DNA from: Aestuariibius sp. HNIBRBA575
Lineage (GTDB): Bacteria; Pseudomonadota; Alphaproteobacteria; Rhodobacterales; Rhodobacteraceae
DNA: 64,000 bases
Direction of reading: 5' to 3'
Assembly (NCBI RefSeq): GCF_040932005.1
Contig: NZ_CP162414.1
Coordinates: forward strand, 25,001 to 89,000
Part shown: positions 1-10,307 of the stretch, one piece after another
How positions within the stretch are numbered: the first letter of the stretch is position 1
How the letters are laid out: every line of letters starts with the position of its first letter
Notes under the pieces: generated by a model
What the model saw: the letters and a program-made list of their open reading frames with translations, nothing else
Databases searched by the model: none
Told to the model about the DNA's origin: nothing
Program-made: the position numbers and the translations under genes

Positions 1-2455
<2,455 letters not shown>

Positions 2456-2526
2456 CCAGTAATAGCAAGGCATTACTCGGACAAAAGCATACACAAACAA
2501 TGTACGAAACTTGGAACTGATGTTAA

Positions 2527-2546
2527 GGGCGACCAAAAAGTCGCCC
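2527..2546 (+). other. Hairpin in the 23S-5S spacer
   Basis: GGGCGAC (2527-2533) and GTCGCCC (2540-2546) are perfect 7-bp arms around a CAAAAA loop, about 13 nt before the 5S rRNA. The position suggests a pre-rRNA processing stem; this role is inferred. Confidence 0.5.
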
Positions 2547-2558
2547 GTGTTCTTTCCT

Positions 2559-2678
2559 TGGTTTGGTGGTCATAGCACGAGTGAAACACCCGGCTCCATT
2601 CCGAACCCGGCCGTTAAGCACCGTTGCGCTGATGGTACTGCATCTTAAGGTGTGGGAGAGTAAGTCACCGCCAAACCT
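2559..2678 (+). rRNA. rrf: 5S ribosomal RNA
   Basis: About 120 nt, beginning TGGTTTGGTGGTCATAGC and ending CCGCCAAACCTA, so the two ends form the terminal stem. The conserved CCGAACCCGG loop region is present at about 2602. It sits about 100 nt after the 23S in the standard rRNA operon order. Ends are estimated from the terminal helix. Confidence 0.95.
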
Positions 2679-2748
2679 AGAAAAGAACAAATTCTCTCTA
2701 AACGATATCAAAATCCCCAATCAAACACCCTGGGGAATACATCCTTGG

Positions 2749-2825
<77 letters not shown>

Positions 2826-2835
2826 ATGAATAATC

Positions 2836-2875
2836 TTATTACATTCAACACCTTATTATTACATTCAACACCTTA
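2836..2875. repeat. 20-bp perfect tandem duplication beside tRNA-fMet
   Basis: The 20-bp unit starting TTATTACATTCAACACC occurs at 2836-2855 and again, without a change, at 2856-2875, starting 11 nt after the tRNA. A second short direct repeat, CAGTGCTAC, is at 2917-2925 and 2928-2936. Tandem copies at the 3' end of a tRNA can be scars of integration and excision; no integrase gene is visible here, so that reading is inference. Confidence 0.8.
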
Positions 2876-3013
2876 AACGCCCCTTAGGGCGGCATTCGCG
2901 TTTGTACCCTAAATCACAGTGCTACAACAGTGCTACGGAAAAGGTGCAGAAAGAAGGGTAAGCTGCGAAACAAGACATGCGCGGTGAACCTCACCAACAG
3001 CGGCTAAACCCGA

Positions 3014-3430
3014 ATGAATGATTTTGTCCCTCTAATTGTTATCGGCGCAATTTTCGCCGCTGTTGTTTTCCTCTGGCTACCACCGCACCCAGACACCCGC
3101 CCTTTTGCCTCAAAGAGCTTCACTGGGCGCGTTAAGCATGTTGTGGATGGTGACACCCTCTATATTGCCAAACATCGCTCCTCTGTGCGTCTCTGAGGCG
3201 TTAACACGCCTGAAAATGGCGAATATGGGTTTCTGGCCGCAACCAGCCAGCTAAAGCGCCTTGTGCATGGTAAAAAAAACCGTTGCCAGATTATCGCCCG
3301 TGACAAATACGGGCGCACGGTTGCCCGTTGCTATCTTCCAGACGGGCGCGACGTTGGGGCGCTGATGATCCAAAGCGGCCACGCTAAGGAAATGCGCGGC
3401 TTTTCCCGTGGGTATTATTCAAATCTATAG
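3014..3430 (+). pseudogene. Thermonuclease (SNase-like) gene with an in-frame stop
   Basis: From 3014 the frame encodes an N-terminal hydrophobic segment (residues 7-22) and then the staphylococcal-nuclease-like motif VVDGDTLYI. It stops at TGA 3194-3196, exactly where the family has Trp (RLWGV). Reading on in the same frame gives GVNTPENGEYGFLA, DKYGRTVARCYL and GALMIQSGHAKEM, all standard for SNase-like enzymes, to a TAG at 3428-3430. So a single TGG-to-TGA change explains the break. The product would be a secreted or membrane-anchored nuclease of about 138 residues. The truncated 60-residue peptide lacks the later catalytic residues. Confidence 0.8.
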
Positions 3431-3487
3431 GATGGATTCGACCGCCGCCGCTCATGTATACATGTTACCATGCCTAAGGAAAAAACA

Positions 3488-3667
3488 ATGAGCTACGTTG
3501 CACCGAGCCGACAGGGAAAGACGCTCATAGGAGCGCATTTTGACCCTGAGATAAAACGCGAACTAAAGACCATCGCGGCGCATGAAGACACCAGCATACA
3601 AGCCTTGCTTGAGGAAGCCATTTCCCTGCTTTTGCGTGATCGTGCGGCTAAGCTGTCTGATGAGTAG
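3488..3667 (+). CDS. Small ribbon-helix-helix-like protein
   Basis: Encodes 59 residues. After a short N-terminal arm the segment KTLIGAHFDPEIKRELKTIA reads as a beta strand followed by a helix, then EDTSIQALLEEAISLLL as a second helix, the pattern of CopG/Arc-type ribbon-helix-helix DNA-binding proteins, often antitoxins or plasmid copy-control proteins. The ATG at 3488 is preferred over the one at 3470 because AAGGA lies 8 nt before it. No toxin gene is recognised beside it. It sits in the decayed strip after the tRNA and may be a leftover of a mobile element. Confidence 0.6.
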   Translation: MSYVAPSRQGKTLIGAHFDPEIKRELKTIAAHEDTSIQALLEEAISLLLRDRAAKLSDE

Positions 3668-3676
3668 GAGTATATA

Positions 3677-3760
3677 ATGGGATTTGTTGGATGGGTTCTA
3701 GTCGGGCTTGTCGGTGTTGCATTCTTTGCTTTTCGTGCGTTTTCCTCTAACGCACATTAG
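3677..3760 (+). CDS. Possible 27-residue single-pass membrane peptide
   Basis: ATG at 3677 is preceded by TAGGAG (3665-3670), a good ribosome binding site that overlaps the stop codon of the upstream RHH gene, so the two may be translationally linked. The peptide is nearly all hydrophobic (GFVGWVLVGLVGVAFFAFRA), consistent with one membrane helix. No family is recognised. It could be a small membrane protein or chance; the RBS and hydrophobicity are the only support. Confidence 0.35.
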   Translation: MGFVGWVLVGLVGVAFFAFRAFSSNAH

Positions 3761-3898
3761 CATGAAACTTTAGCCGCGAGCCATCAACGGAAGATTGACT
3801 AAATACCTCGCCAAGTTGCGCACAATAAATCCGTTCATTTACCAATTCTTGTCAATGTTCTGCGTGAAGAATTCCCAGACGAAGGAAACGAGATCACG

Positions 3899-4180
3899 GT
3901 GCTTTCCTTGTCTGATTTTTATGACCGAATAGCGATTTGGATAAGCGCTTATGATGGCAACGGCAGTTCGGGCGTACACAGAGAGTTTGTGCAGGATGGC
4001 AGGCGATTTAATGACGGGCGAACTTACCAAGAATTGGTGCAGGGTGAAATCGTCGGGCTTGCACCTGCCCCAGTTGCCCGCGCCGCTAGAGCGGATTTTG
4101 CGCAATGGTGGGACAAAATGGATCGTATCATAAAATTTACCACTGAAAAGGCGCTGGCCAGTGGCTACGTGGCCACCTAA
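3899..4180 (+). CDS. Hypothetical protein, start uncertain, possibly 5'-truncated
   Basis: The frame open from about 3803 to 4180 reads like a normal soluble protein (LSLSDFYDRIAIWISAYDG, then REFVQDGRRFNDGRTYQELV), unlike the opposite strand. No good ATG or ribosome binding site precedes it; the listed start is a GTG and upstream codons remain protein-like, so the 5' end may be lost. No family recognised. Position between a pseudogene and an IS remnant suggests it is part of the same decaying segment. Confidence 0.3.
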   Translation: MLSLSDFYDRIAIWISAYDGNGSSGVHREFVQDGRRFNDGRTYQELVQGEIVGLAPAPVARAARADFAQWWDKMDRIIKFTTEKALASGYVAT

Positions 4181-4183
4181 CAC

Positions 4184-4727
4184 CCCTCACAGAAATCGTT
4201 GCTTCCACAACCTTCCAAGTGTGGTTACGCCAAATCCTGCCGAATTCATCTGCCAACTCTTACAATGCAAAACGATGGACCTGAATGTGGGGCACCTGAA
4301 GGCCTCTCCAGCCACCAGGGCCGCAACGCTCAGCGTAGGCGCGAAGAGCTTGATTTCTCTGTATTTGCGTTAGCGATTCTGGGTCACCTTCACCCAAGTT
4401 CAGAGCAGGCTCATTGTCTCGCAAGCGTTCAAATATCCCGTCTTCTTGCAAGGCAAGCCAACACGCTACTGGTCGCTTGGACGGGCGAACGATCGTCTTG
4501 CCTGTAGTTTCCGTGAAGAGAAGCCGCTTGAGGGCTCGAAACGGCATCCCGACATTGCCAACTCGCTGCGGGTGTGGCGCTGCGTTGTTCCTCGGCGCTG
4601 GGACGGATGACGGGAACATGTAGACGCATGGCGGCGGCAGACCATACGGCCCCAGCTCAATCTACCGATCCGGAGCTGTGACAAGCTACGGACATGGCCG
4701 CCCCACAGTTCCACACAACAAGCCCGT
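4184..4727. other. No supportable gene
   Basis: About 540 bases with only short overlapping frames on both strands. None has a convincing ribosome binding site or a recognisable domain. The base composition is like the rest of the strip. It is probably non-coding debris between the hypothetical gene and the IS66 remnant. Confidence 0.5.
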
Positions 4728-4970
4728 CTATCTAAAGCCTTTCCCTTCGATGCGCTTGTAAGTCATGATCAACCCAATTCCATCCCAGACTATAGGCTTC
4801 AAACGATCGGCAGGTTTAGAACGAAGGATGAAGACTGCGCCGTTGAAAGCGTCGAGATCAAATTCATTCCAAAAGATCGCAGCCAACCCATCCATACTTT
4901 TGCAGAAGTCGTCCGTTGATATAATCCCTGCGAATTCCGGCTCGTCCAAAGTGTCCAAGTGAGAACGCAC
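4728..4970 (-). pseudogene. IS66-type TnpB (Orf2) remnant
   Basis: The minus-strand frame contains CKSMDGLAAIFWNEFDLDAF, then FILRSKPADRLKPIVWDGIGL and YKRIEGKGFR. This matches the IS66 TnpB core pattern (K-x-F-D-G-L-A-x, LFVFR-x4-D-x-x-K-x-x-x-WD-x-x-G, YKRLE-x-G-x-F). Complete TnpB is about 110-120 residues; here the N-terminal start is not family-like and the C-terminus stops right after GFR. No TnpA, TnpC or inverted repeats were recognised nearby, so this is an isolated fragment. Confidence 0.55.
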
Positions 4971-5054
4971 ACGCAGACAATGTCTAAGGGTCGCATTATA
5001 TTTACATCAGGATAGCGGCAGAAACGGTTGCATCAGCGGTGCCCCAAAGTGGGT

Positions 5055-6116
5055 TTAGGTATGTGACAATCGTCGCCGTAGGAACCAGACAAAGAACACC
5101 CCGCCAATCAGGCCCGTAACGATGCCGATCGGCATATCATCTGGTGCCATGATCGTGCGGGCAATGATGTCCGCCCAAACCAGGAACACCGCGCCGCAGA
5201 GCGAGGATACGGGCAATAACCGGCGGTAATCGCCCCCGACCAACAGGCGCACGATATGGGGGATCATCAATCCGACAAACCCGATGATCCCTGAAAACGC
5301 GACCATCACACCGGTGATCAATGCGCCAATGACAAACACCGTCAACCTGAACCGCGCGACCGGAATGCCCAACGTGGTGGCGGTTTCATCCCCGATGGTC
5401 ATGGCGTTCAATGTGCCAGATTTGAGCCATAAATAAGCGCCGCAGATGAACAGGATGGTCGCCGGATAAATCAGTTGGTCCCATTGTGCCAATCCCAGCC
5501 CGCCTAGCATCCAGAAAACCACCGTATGTGTGGCTCTTGGATCGCCGAGAAAAATCAAGACATTGGCGGCGGACATGACGATGAACGACACAGCCACACC
5601 CGCCAGAACCAAACGGTCTGCGCTGGTTGCAGCCGCAAATTGCGAAACCGCCAAAACAATGAGCGTCGCCCCAAGGGACCCCAAAAAGGCCAGCAATGGC
5701 ACCGTCAACAGACCCAAGAATAACCCGGTATGCAAAAGGGCCAAGATCGCGCCGAACGCCCCCCCCGCCGAAATCCCGAGCAAATGAGGATCCGCCAATG
5801 GATTGCGGGTCACCGCCTGCAAACTGGCGCCCACCATCGCTAGGCCAGCCCCCACAAAACAGGCAAGGATGGCGCGTGGAAACCGGATGTCCCAGACGAT
5901 GGCTTCACGGCCTCTGGACCAATCCTGCGTGATCGTGTCTGGGGCAATCTTGTTGATCAAAATGCCCCAGACCGTGCCCAGTGGAACCGATACCGCCCCA
6001 ACGCTGACCGCAATCGACAAAGACCCCAACAGGACCAGACCCCCTAGGATCGTGGCCCCCCACATGCCGCGCGGCTTTGGTGGGCGGGGTCGGGATGATT
6101 GCGGTGACAGCGTCAT
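5055..6116 (-). CDS. btuC: Cobalamin ABC transporter permease BtuC
   Basis: 353-residue FecCD/BtuC-type inner-membrane permease with about ten hydrophobic segments. Typical motifs are LRFPRAILA-like DIRFPRAILACFVGAGLA, GASLQAVTRNPLADPHLLGISAGGAFGA (the permease hallmark) and GFVGLMIPHIVRLLVGGDYRR, the EAA-like coupling segment. It is the last gene of btuD-btuF-btuC, 6 nt after btuF. The family also serves heme and siderophores; cobalamin is assigned because the operon starts with a cobalamin riboswitch. Confidence 0.85.
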   Translation of the reverse strand: MTLSPQSSRPRPPKPRGMWGATILGGLVLLGSLSIAVSVGAVSVPLGTVWGILINKIAPDTITQDWSRGREAIVWDIRFPRAILACFVGAGLAMVGASLQAVTRNPLADPHLLGISAGGAFGAILALLHTGLFLGLLTVPLLAFLGSLGATLIVLAVSQFAAATSADRLVLAGVAVSFIVMSAANVLIFLGDPRATHTVVFWMLGGLGLAQWDQLIYPATILFICGAYLWLKSGTLNAMTIGDETATTLGIPVARFRLTVFVIGALITGVMVAFSGIIGFVGLMIPHIVRLLVGGDYRRLLPVSSLCGAVFLVWADIIARTIMAPDDMPIGIVTGLIGGVFFVWFLRRRLSHT

Positions 6117-6122
6117 AATCGG

Positions 6123-7058
6123 TTACTCAGCCCGAAACGCCGCGGCCAAGGTTTTGACAGCGTCGATGTTGCGCGGCCCCGGTGTTGCCTCAACATATTC
6201 CAGCACCACGAACCTATCATTGCGCACGGCGTCCATGTCGGCAAAGGCAGGGTTTGACATCATGAATGCGCGTTTCTGGTCGGCGGTCACTTCGCCGTAA
6301 TTCACGATCACGATGACTTCTGGGTTGCGTTCAACCACAGCTTCCCAACCGATCGTGGCCCAGCTTTTCTCAAAGTCGTTCATGATGTTTGTGCCGCCTG
6401 CCGCTTCGATCAGCGCATTGGGCATGGCATAACGGCCGGCGGTAAACGGGACGTCTTCGCCGCTGTCATACACAAAAACACGTGGGGGGGAGTCCATTGC
6501 GGGCAATTCCGCAAGGAATGTATCCAGCTCGGCTTGGTAGGTTTCGATCAGCTGTTCGGCCCGGTCGGAAACGTCGAAAATCGCCCCAAGATTGCGCAGA
6601 TCGGCATACATATCCTCCATGGATGCGGCGTCTTTTTCACCGATATGGATGCAACTTTCGGTTAGTTCGTAAACTTGGATGCCAAAAGGTTCCAGCGTTT
6701 CGGGGGTGACTTCGCCGCCCACTTTCATCCCGTAATTCCAGCCCGCAAAGAAGAAATCAGCATCCGCGCCGATCAGAACCTCTTTGGAGGGGTATTGCGA
6801 TGACAATTCGGGCAGTTCGGCCACGCCTTGGGTCATTTCGGCGTCCAGCTTGTTCCATCCGGAAATGCCCGTATAGCCAACCATACGATCCGCAAGCCCC
6901 AGAACCAGCATCATTTCTGTGAGGTTCACATCGTTTGAAATCGCGGCCTGAGGGGGCGTTTCAAACGTCACATCACGTGCACAGCTTTGCACGGTGGTTT
7001 GGGCCATGGCGGCGCTGGAAATGGACAACGCCGCCAATGTCAGAACGGTTTGTTTCAT
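6123..7058 (-). CDS. btuF: Periplasmic cobalamin-binding protein BtuF-like
   Basis: 311 residues: signal peptide (residues 1-19, cut after SAAMA), then a class III (TroA/BtuF-like) binding protein. Visible family features are MMLVLGLADRMVGYTG near the N-terminal lobe, LIGADADFFFAGWNYGM, RVFVYDSGEDVPFTAGR, the long linker helix region around 155-180, and NPEVIVIVNYGE near the C-lobe. Delivers ligand to BtuCD. It lies 12 nt after btuD and 6 nt before btuC. Ligand specificity is inferred from the riboswitch; sequence alone would also fit a siderophore-binding protein. Confidence 0.8.
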   Translation of the reverse strand: MKQTVLTLAALSISSAAMAQTTVQSCARDVTFETPPQAAISNDVNLTEMMLVLGLADRMVGYTGISGWNKLDAEMTQGVAELPELSSQYPSKEVLIGADADFFFAGWNYGMKVGGEVTPETLEPFGIQVYELTESCIHIGEKDAASMEDMYADLRNLGAIFDVSDRAEQLIETYQAELDTFLAELPAMDSPPRVFVYDSGEDVPFTAGRYAMPNALIEAAGGTNIMNDFEKSWATIGWEAVVERNPEVIVIVNYGEVTADQKRAFMMSNPAFADMDAVRNDRFVVLEYVEATPGPRNIDAVKTLAAAFRAE

Positions 7059-7070
7059 CAGGTATCCTAT

Positions 7071-7853
7071 TCAAATTGGTAGATTAAACGAAAAATGGGA
7101 CTCGCCACTCAAAGCGAGGTGATCGCGCTGGGCGTCAACTTGGAACGTGGTGGAAACCAACCTATCCGTGAGCAAAGTCTGAGGCGGGCCAAATCCCTGT
7201 GGGTGGCCATCCTTTAGAACCAGCACATCGTCGCAGACACTCGCGGCCATATTCAGATCATGCAGCGACACAACAATGGTCAGTCCCAGACTGCGGATCA
7301 GGGAAACCACTTCGAGCTGGTGACGTACGTCCAGATGGTTTGTGGGCTCATCCATAATCAAAACTTGTGGTTCCTGCGCCAATGCGCGCGCCACCATGAC
7401 CCGCTGTCGTTCACCGCCGGATAAGGTGCCAAAATCGCGATCTGCCAGGTTTTGCAGGCTCAGCGTCGTCAAAACCGTATCAATGATGGTTTCGTCGCCG
7501 GTTCTGCCGGTGGTGAACCGGGTTAAATGCGGCGTTCTGCCCAGCCGCACGATTTCCCTCACCGTCAATCCAAATGCAGAGGCCTGCTCTTGTAGCACGG
7601 CTGCGATCCGCCGTGCGCTGTCACGGGCGGACATGGCCCAGATGTCTTGGCCATCGATGCGCACCTGACCGGTTTGCGGTTTCTGAAACCGGTAAAGCAG
7701 CCGCAACAACGTGGATTTTCCAGCGCCGTTGGGCCCGACAACGCCCAACACACGCCCCGCTGCAACGCGAAACGTGGTGGCATGCAAAACAGGTTGGGAT
7801 GATTTCGTGGGCGCCCAGCTCACGTCGACCACTTCAAGCTGCGCGACGGTCAT
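7071..7853 (-). CDS. btuD: Cobalamin ABC transporter ATP-binding protein BtuD
   Basis: 260 residues from the chosen start. Complete ATPase: Walker A GPNGAGKST (40-48), Q-loop VLQEQ (86-90), signature LSGGERQR (144-151), Walker B VLIMDEP (164-170), and the H-loop VSLHDLN. The ATG at 7853 is preferred over upstream ATGs at 7862 and 7913 because AAGGA lies 8 nt before it. The stop of a possible small Cys-rich frame overlaps this start as ATGA. It is the first conserved gene downstream of the cobalamin riboswitch and is intact, unlike the related ATPase at 11238. Confidence 0.88.
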   Translation of the reverse strand: MTVAQLEVVDVSWAPTKSSQPVLHATTFRVAAGRVLGVVGPNGAGKSTLLRLLYRFQKPQTGQVRIDGQDIWAMSARDSARRIAAVLQEQASAFGLTVREIVRLGRTPHLTRFTTGRTGDETIIDTVLTTLSLQNLADRDFGTLSGGERQRVMVARALAQEPQVLIMDEPTNHLDVRHQLEVVSLIRSLGLTIVVSLHDLNMAASVCDDVLVLKDGHPQGFGPPQTLLTDRLVSTTFQVDAQRDHLALSGESHFSFNLPI

Positions 7854-8020
7854 GATCGGCATCCTTGATTGGTGAAACAGCCCTTTTCGCCCAACAGGGC
7901 AGTGCCACAACACGCGCCGGATACGCGGACTGTTTGCCGCGCATTCAGAACCGTTTCACGGCCAAACAAAAATGAAATTTCAGCCCCTAGGGCCAGAGTG
8001 TGACAAGGTCGCCAATCCAT
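7850..8020 (-). CDS. Possible small Cys-rich leader protein between riboswitch and btuD
   Basis: A 56-codon frame starting ATG at 8020 with GGAGG just upstream (spacing about 6) and ending in a TGA that overlaps the btuD start codon. It has five Cys, four of them in the last 20 residues (GACCGTALLGEKGC and later QGC), loosely like metal- or FeS-binding tails. The frame stays open upstream of the ATG, so it could be longer. No family recognised; the only support is the ribosome binding site, the coupling to btuD and the 300-nt gap that it would fill. Confidence 0.3.
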   Translation of the reverse strand: MDWRPCHTLALGAEISFLFGRETVLNARQTVRVSGACCGTALLGEKGCFTNQGCRS

Positions 8021-8149
8021 TTCGCCCTCCGCAAATATGCGGGATGCAAAGCAGATAGGTCGTGACCAACGCGCGTTATTCGAGCCGCCATCATGATCTC
8101 CTAACCAGACACCCCGTCTGGGTTGAGTTGCATTGACGACACCAAAATG

Positions 8150-8320
8150 TCGCCCGATGGCAGGTCTCCTGACTTGCGGATCAGCGTTTTCCCGAACCTT
8201 CCCGGGCCTTGCGGCTCAGTGGTGCTCTTCGGGTCAACTCTCCGCTTACAGTTGCGGGGGCAGTTACGGATTTGGCGCTTTTGAGCTCTTCCTTACCGTA
8301 TTCCCTTTTCATCCCAGACG
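8150..8320 (-). ncRNA. Cobalamin (AdoCbl) riboswitch
   Basis: On the minus strand the region reads AAAAGGGAATACGGT near 8315, CGCCAAATCCGTAACTGCCC, CCGCAACTGTAAGCGG, then the B12 box region GCACCACTGAGCCGC followed by CCCGGGAAGG and GCAAGTCAGGAGACCTGCC near 8160. This is the textbook order of conserved cobalamin riboswitch elements. It points toward the btuD-btuF-btuC operon, so high cobalamin should turn off importer expression. The aptamer lies about 300 nt upstream of btuD. Boundaries are approximate. Confidence 0.93.
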
Positions 8321-8537
8321 CATATTCGCCGGCTGGAAACCATCTGTGGGTGTTTTGAAATATCTGGGCGGGCGCGTCAAGTCTGACAGCGTGGGCAGAT
8401 AAGCCGATTAAAATAGTCGGATAAGTTAAGGACGCGGCTTAAACGCGCTGGACAACCCAATTGGTCCTGCCTATGCAAGGGGCGTTCGCAAAGCCAACCA
8501 TTTTGGTCAGCCATGCCTTTGATCAAGGATGACTGAT

Positions 8538-9428
8538 ATGCTTCGCGCAATTTCCCTTTGTTTTATGACGATGGCGGCCCCTGTTTTTGCAGAAACGACG
8601 ACCATCGAAACCTATGCCGGGCCCATGGACGTATCCGTTTTGCCCGACCGAATTGCGGTGTTTGATATTGCTGCATTGGACACGCTTGATGCGCTGGGCG
8701 TGGCCGTGCACGGCGTCGTATCGCCGCTTTATGTCGATTATGTCCAACATTCGGTGCAAAATGCGGACAATGTTGGCACGTTGTTTGAACCCGATTTCGA
8801 AGCCATCGCCACAGGCAATTACGACCTGCTGATTGCCGGGGGGCGATCATCCCGTGTGGCGCTCGATTTGACAAAAATCGCACCGACCATCGATATGACA
8901 ATCTGGGAAGATACCGTCGGGCAGGGGCTCGACCGGCTGGACGCCTATGGGGATGTTTTTGGCAAACAAGCCGAGGCAGCTGCATTGCGATCCGCATTCC
9001 AAGACGCGTTGGATACGGCAAAACAGGCGATGTCAGACGAAGGTAACGCGTTGATTGTCATGACAAACGGTCCAACAATCTCTGCTTATGGGGCCAATGG
9101 TCGGTTTGGTTGGCTGCACACAGCCATGGACATCCCAGAAGCCGTCGCCGCAGTAGAACAGGCCACCCATGGCGAAGCGATCAGCTTTGAGTTCATTCTG
9201 GATGCAAATCCGGACGTGTTAATCGTCATCGATCGCGCCGCGGCAATTGGCCAGGACGGTGTCACCGCAGCCGTGACGTTGGACAATGAACTGGTGCGTC
9301 AAACGACGGCTTGGGCCAATGGCAACGTGATTTATCTGAACAGCGCAAATGTCTATATTTCCGGTGGCGGCATTCAGTCGATGACACAAATCGTTTCCCA
9401 ATTTGCAGCGACGTTTTCGGATGGCTGA
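8538..9428 (+). CDS. Ferric-siderophore-binding periplasmic protein (CeuE/FatB type)
   Basis: 296 residues from the ATG at 8538 (AAGGA 8 nt upstream; an ATG at 8529 overlaps that site). Signal peptide ends near PVFA, followed by a class III binding protein: ISVLPDRIAVFDIAALDTLDALG-like N-terminal motif, DLLIAGGRSS, and NPDVLIVIDRAAAIG. These fit the CeuE/FatB/FpuA group that binds iron-catecholate or citrate-like siderophores. It begins a four-gene operon with two permeases and an ATPase, with the next gene starting directly after its stop. Substrate cannot be named from sequence. Confidence 0.8.
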   Translation: MLRAISLCFMTMAAPVFAETTTIETYAGPMDVSVLPDRIAVFDIAALDTLDALGVAVHGVVSPLYVDYVQHSVQNADNVGTLFEPDFEAIATGNYDLLIAGGRSSRVALDLTKIAPTIDMTIWEDTVGQGLDRLDAYGDVFGKQAEAAALRSAFQDALDTAKQAMSDEGNALIVMTNGPTISAYGANGRFGWLHTAMDIPEAVAAVEQATHGEAISFEFILDANPDVLIVIDRAAAIGQDGVTAAVTLDNELVRQTTAWANGNVIYLNSANVYISGGGIQSMTQIVSQFAATFSDG

Positions 9429-10307
9429 ATGACGGATATATACTGGTTTGGGGCGGGTGTTTTTATACTCGCTCTTTTATCGATTGGGTCGCTTTTCGTC
9501 GGGGTGATTGACCTGACATTTACGGATATATGGCGCGATCCACAGGCGGTGCGGTTGATCGGGATCAGCCGGTTTCCCCGCACAGCTGCCGCGCTAATTT
9601 CAGGCGGCGCATTGGCCGTTGCGGGCAGCGTGATGCAAATGCTGGTGCGCAACCGGTTTGTCGAACCAATGACGGCCGGAACCGGGCAGGGCGCAGCATT
9701 GGGCGTCTTACTGGTCACGATCTGGATGCCGCAGGCGACGATTTTCACCAAAATGGCACTGGCATCTGTGACCGCGTTGATATCGAGCCTTGGTTTTCTG
9801 GCGATTGTGCGCCGTTTACCCCCCAGCCAGCCCCTATTGGTGCCTTTGGTTGGCTTGGTTTATGGCGGGATCATCGGCGCTGGTGTGTTGTTTGTCGCGT
9901 ACCAAGCGGACCTGCTACAGTACATTTCCGTCTGGCTGAACGGCGAATTTTCGGGCGTTTTGCGCGGGCGCTACGAATTGTTATGGCTGACTGGCGCCGG
10001 GGCGGTTCTGACCTATTTTGCCGCAGATCAGTTTGCGACTGTGGGCATGGGGCAGGCGGTGACAACAGTGGGCATCATTCCTTTTGTCGGGCTGGTGGTG
10101 CCCAATATCATCTCGCGTTTGCGTGGCGATAACCTGCGCCGTACCTTGCCTTTGGTGGCAGTGTTGGGCGCGGTTCTGACGCTCGGGTCTGACATGTTAG
10201 GGCGGGTGATCCGCGCACCGTTTGAGATCCCAGTTGGGACCGTTTTGGGGGTCACGGGGGCTGTAATCTTCCTGTGGTTAATCTATCGGGCGCCATCCTA
10301 TGAATAG
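9429..10307 (+). CDS. Siderophore ABC transporter permease 1 (FecCD family)
   Basis: 292-residue multi-spanning permease. The motifs ISRFPRTAAALISGGALAVAGSVMQMLVRN and VEPMTAGTGQGAALG correspond to the FecCD hallmark, and GIIPFVGLVVPNIISRLRGDNLRRTLP to the ATPase-coupling loop. It starts at the base after the binding protein's stop codon and overlaps the second permease by 8 nt. The arrangement (two separate permeases, not one repeated protein) is that of the VctDG/YclNO/FatDC-type iron importers. It would need the downstream ATPase, which is defective here. Confidence 0.85.
   Translation: MTDIYWFGAGVFILALLSIGSLFVGVIDLTFTDIWRDPQAVRLIGISRFPRTAAALISGGALAVAGSVMQMLVRNRFVEPMTAGTGQGAALGVLLVTIWMPQATIFTKMALASVTALISSLGFLAIVRRLPPSQPLLVPLVGLVYGGIIGAGVLFVAYQADLLQYISVWLNGEFSGVLRGRYELLWLTGAGAVLTYFAADQFATVGMGQAVTTVGIIPFVGLVVPNIISRLRGDNLRRTLPLVAVLGAVLTLGSDMLGRVIRAPFEIPVGTVLGVTGAVIFLWLIYRAPSYE

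Noticed and set aside
3194..3196. TGA as selenocysteine in the nuclease
   Set aside because: The family has Trp here, no selenocysteine context is known and no SECIS-like stem was apparent.
4260..4619. 119-codon minus-strand frame
   Set aside because: No recognisable domain or start signal, and it overlaps other equally open frames.
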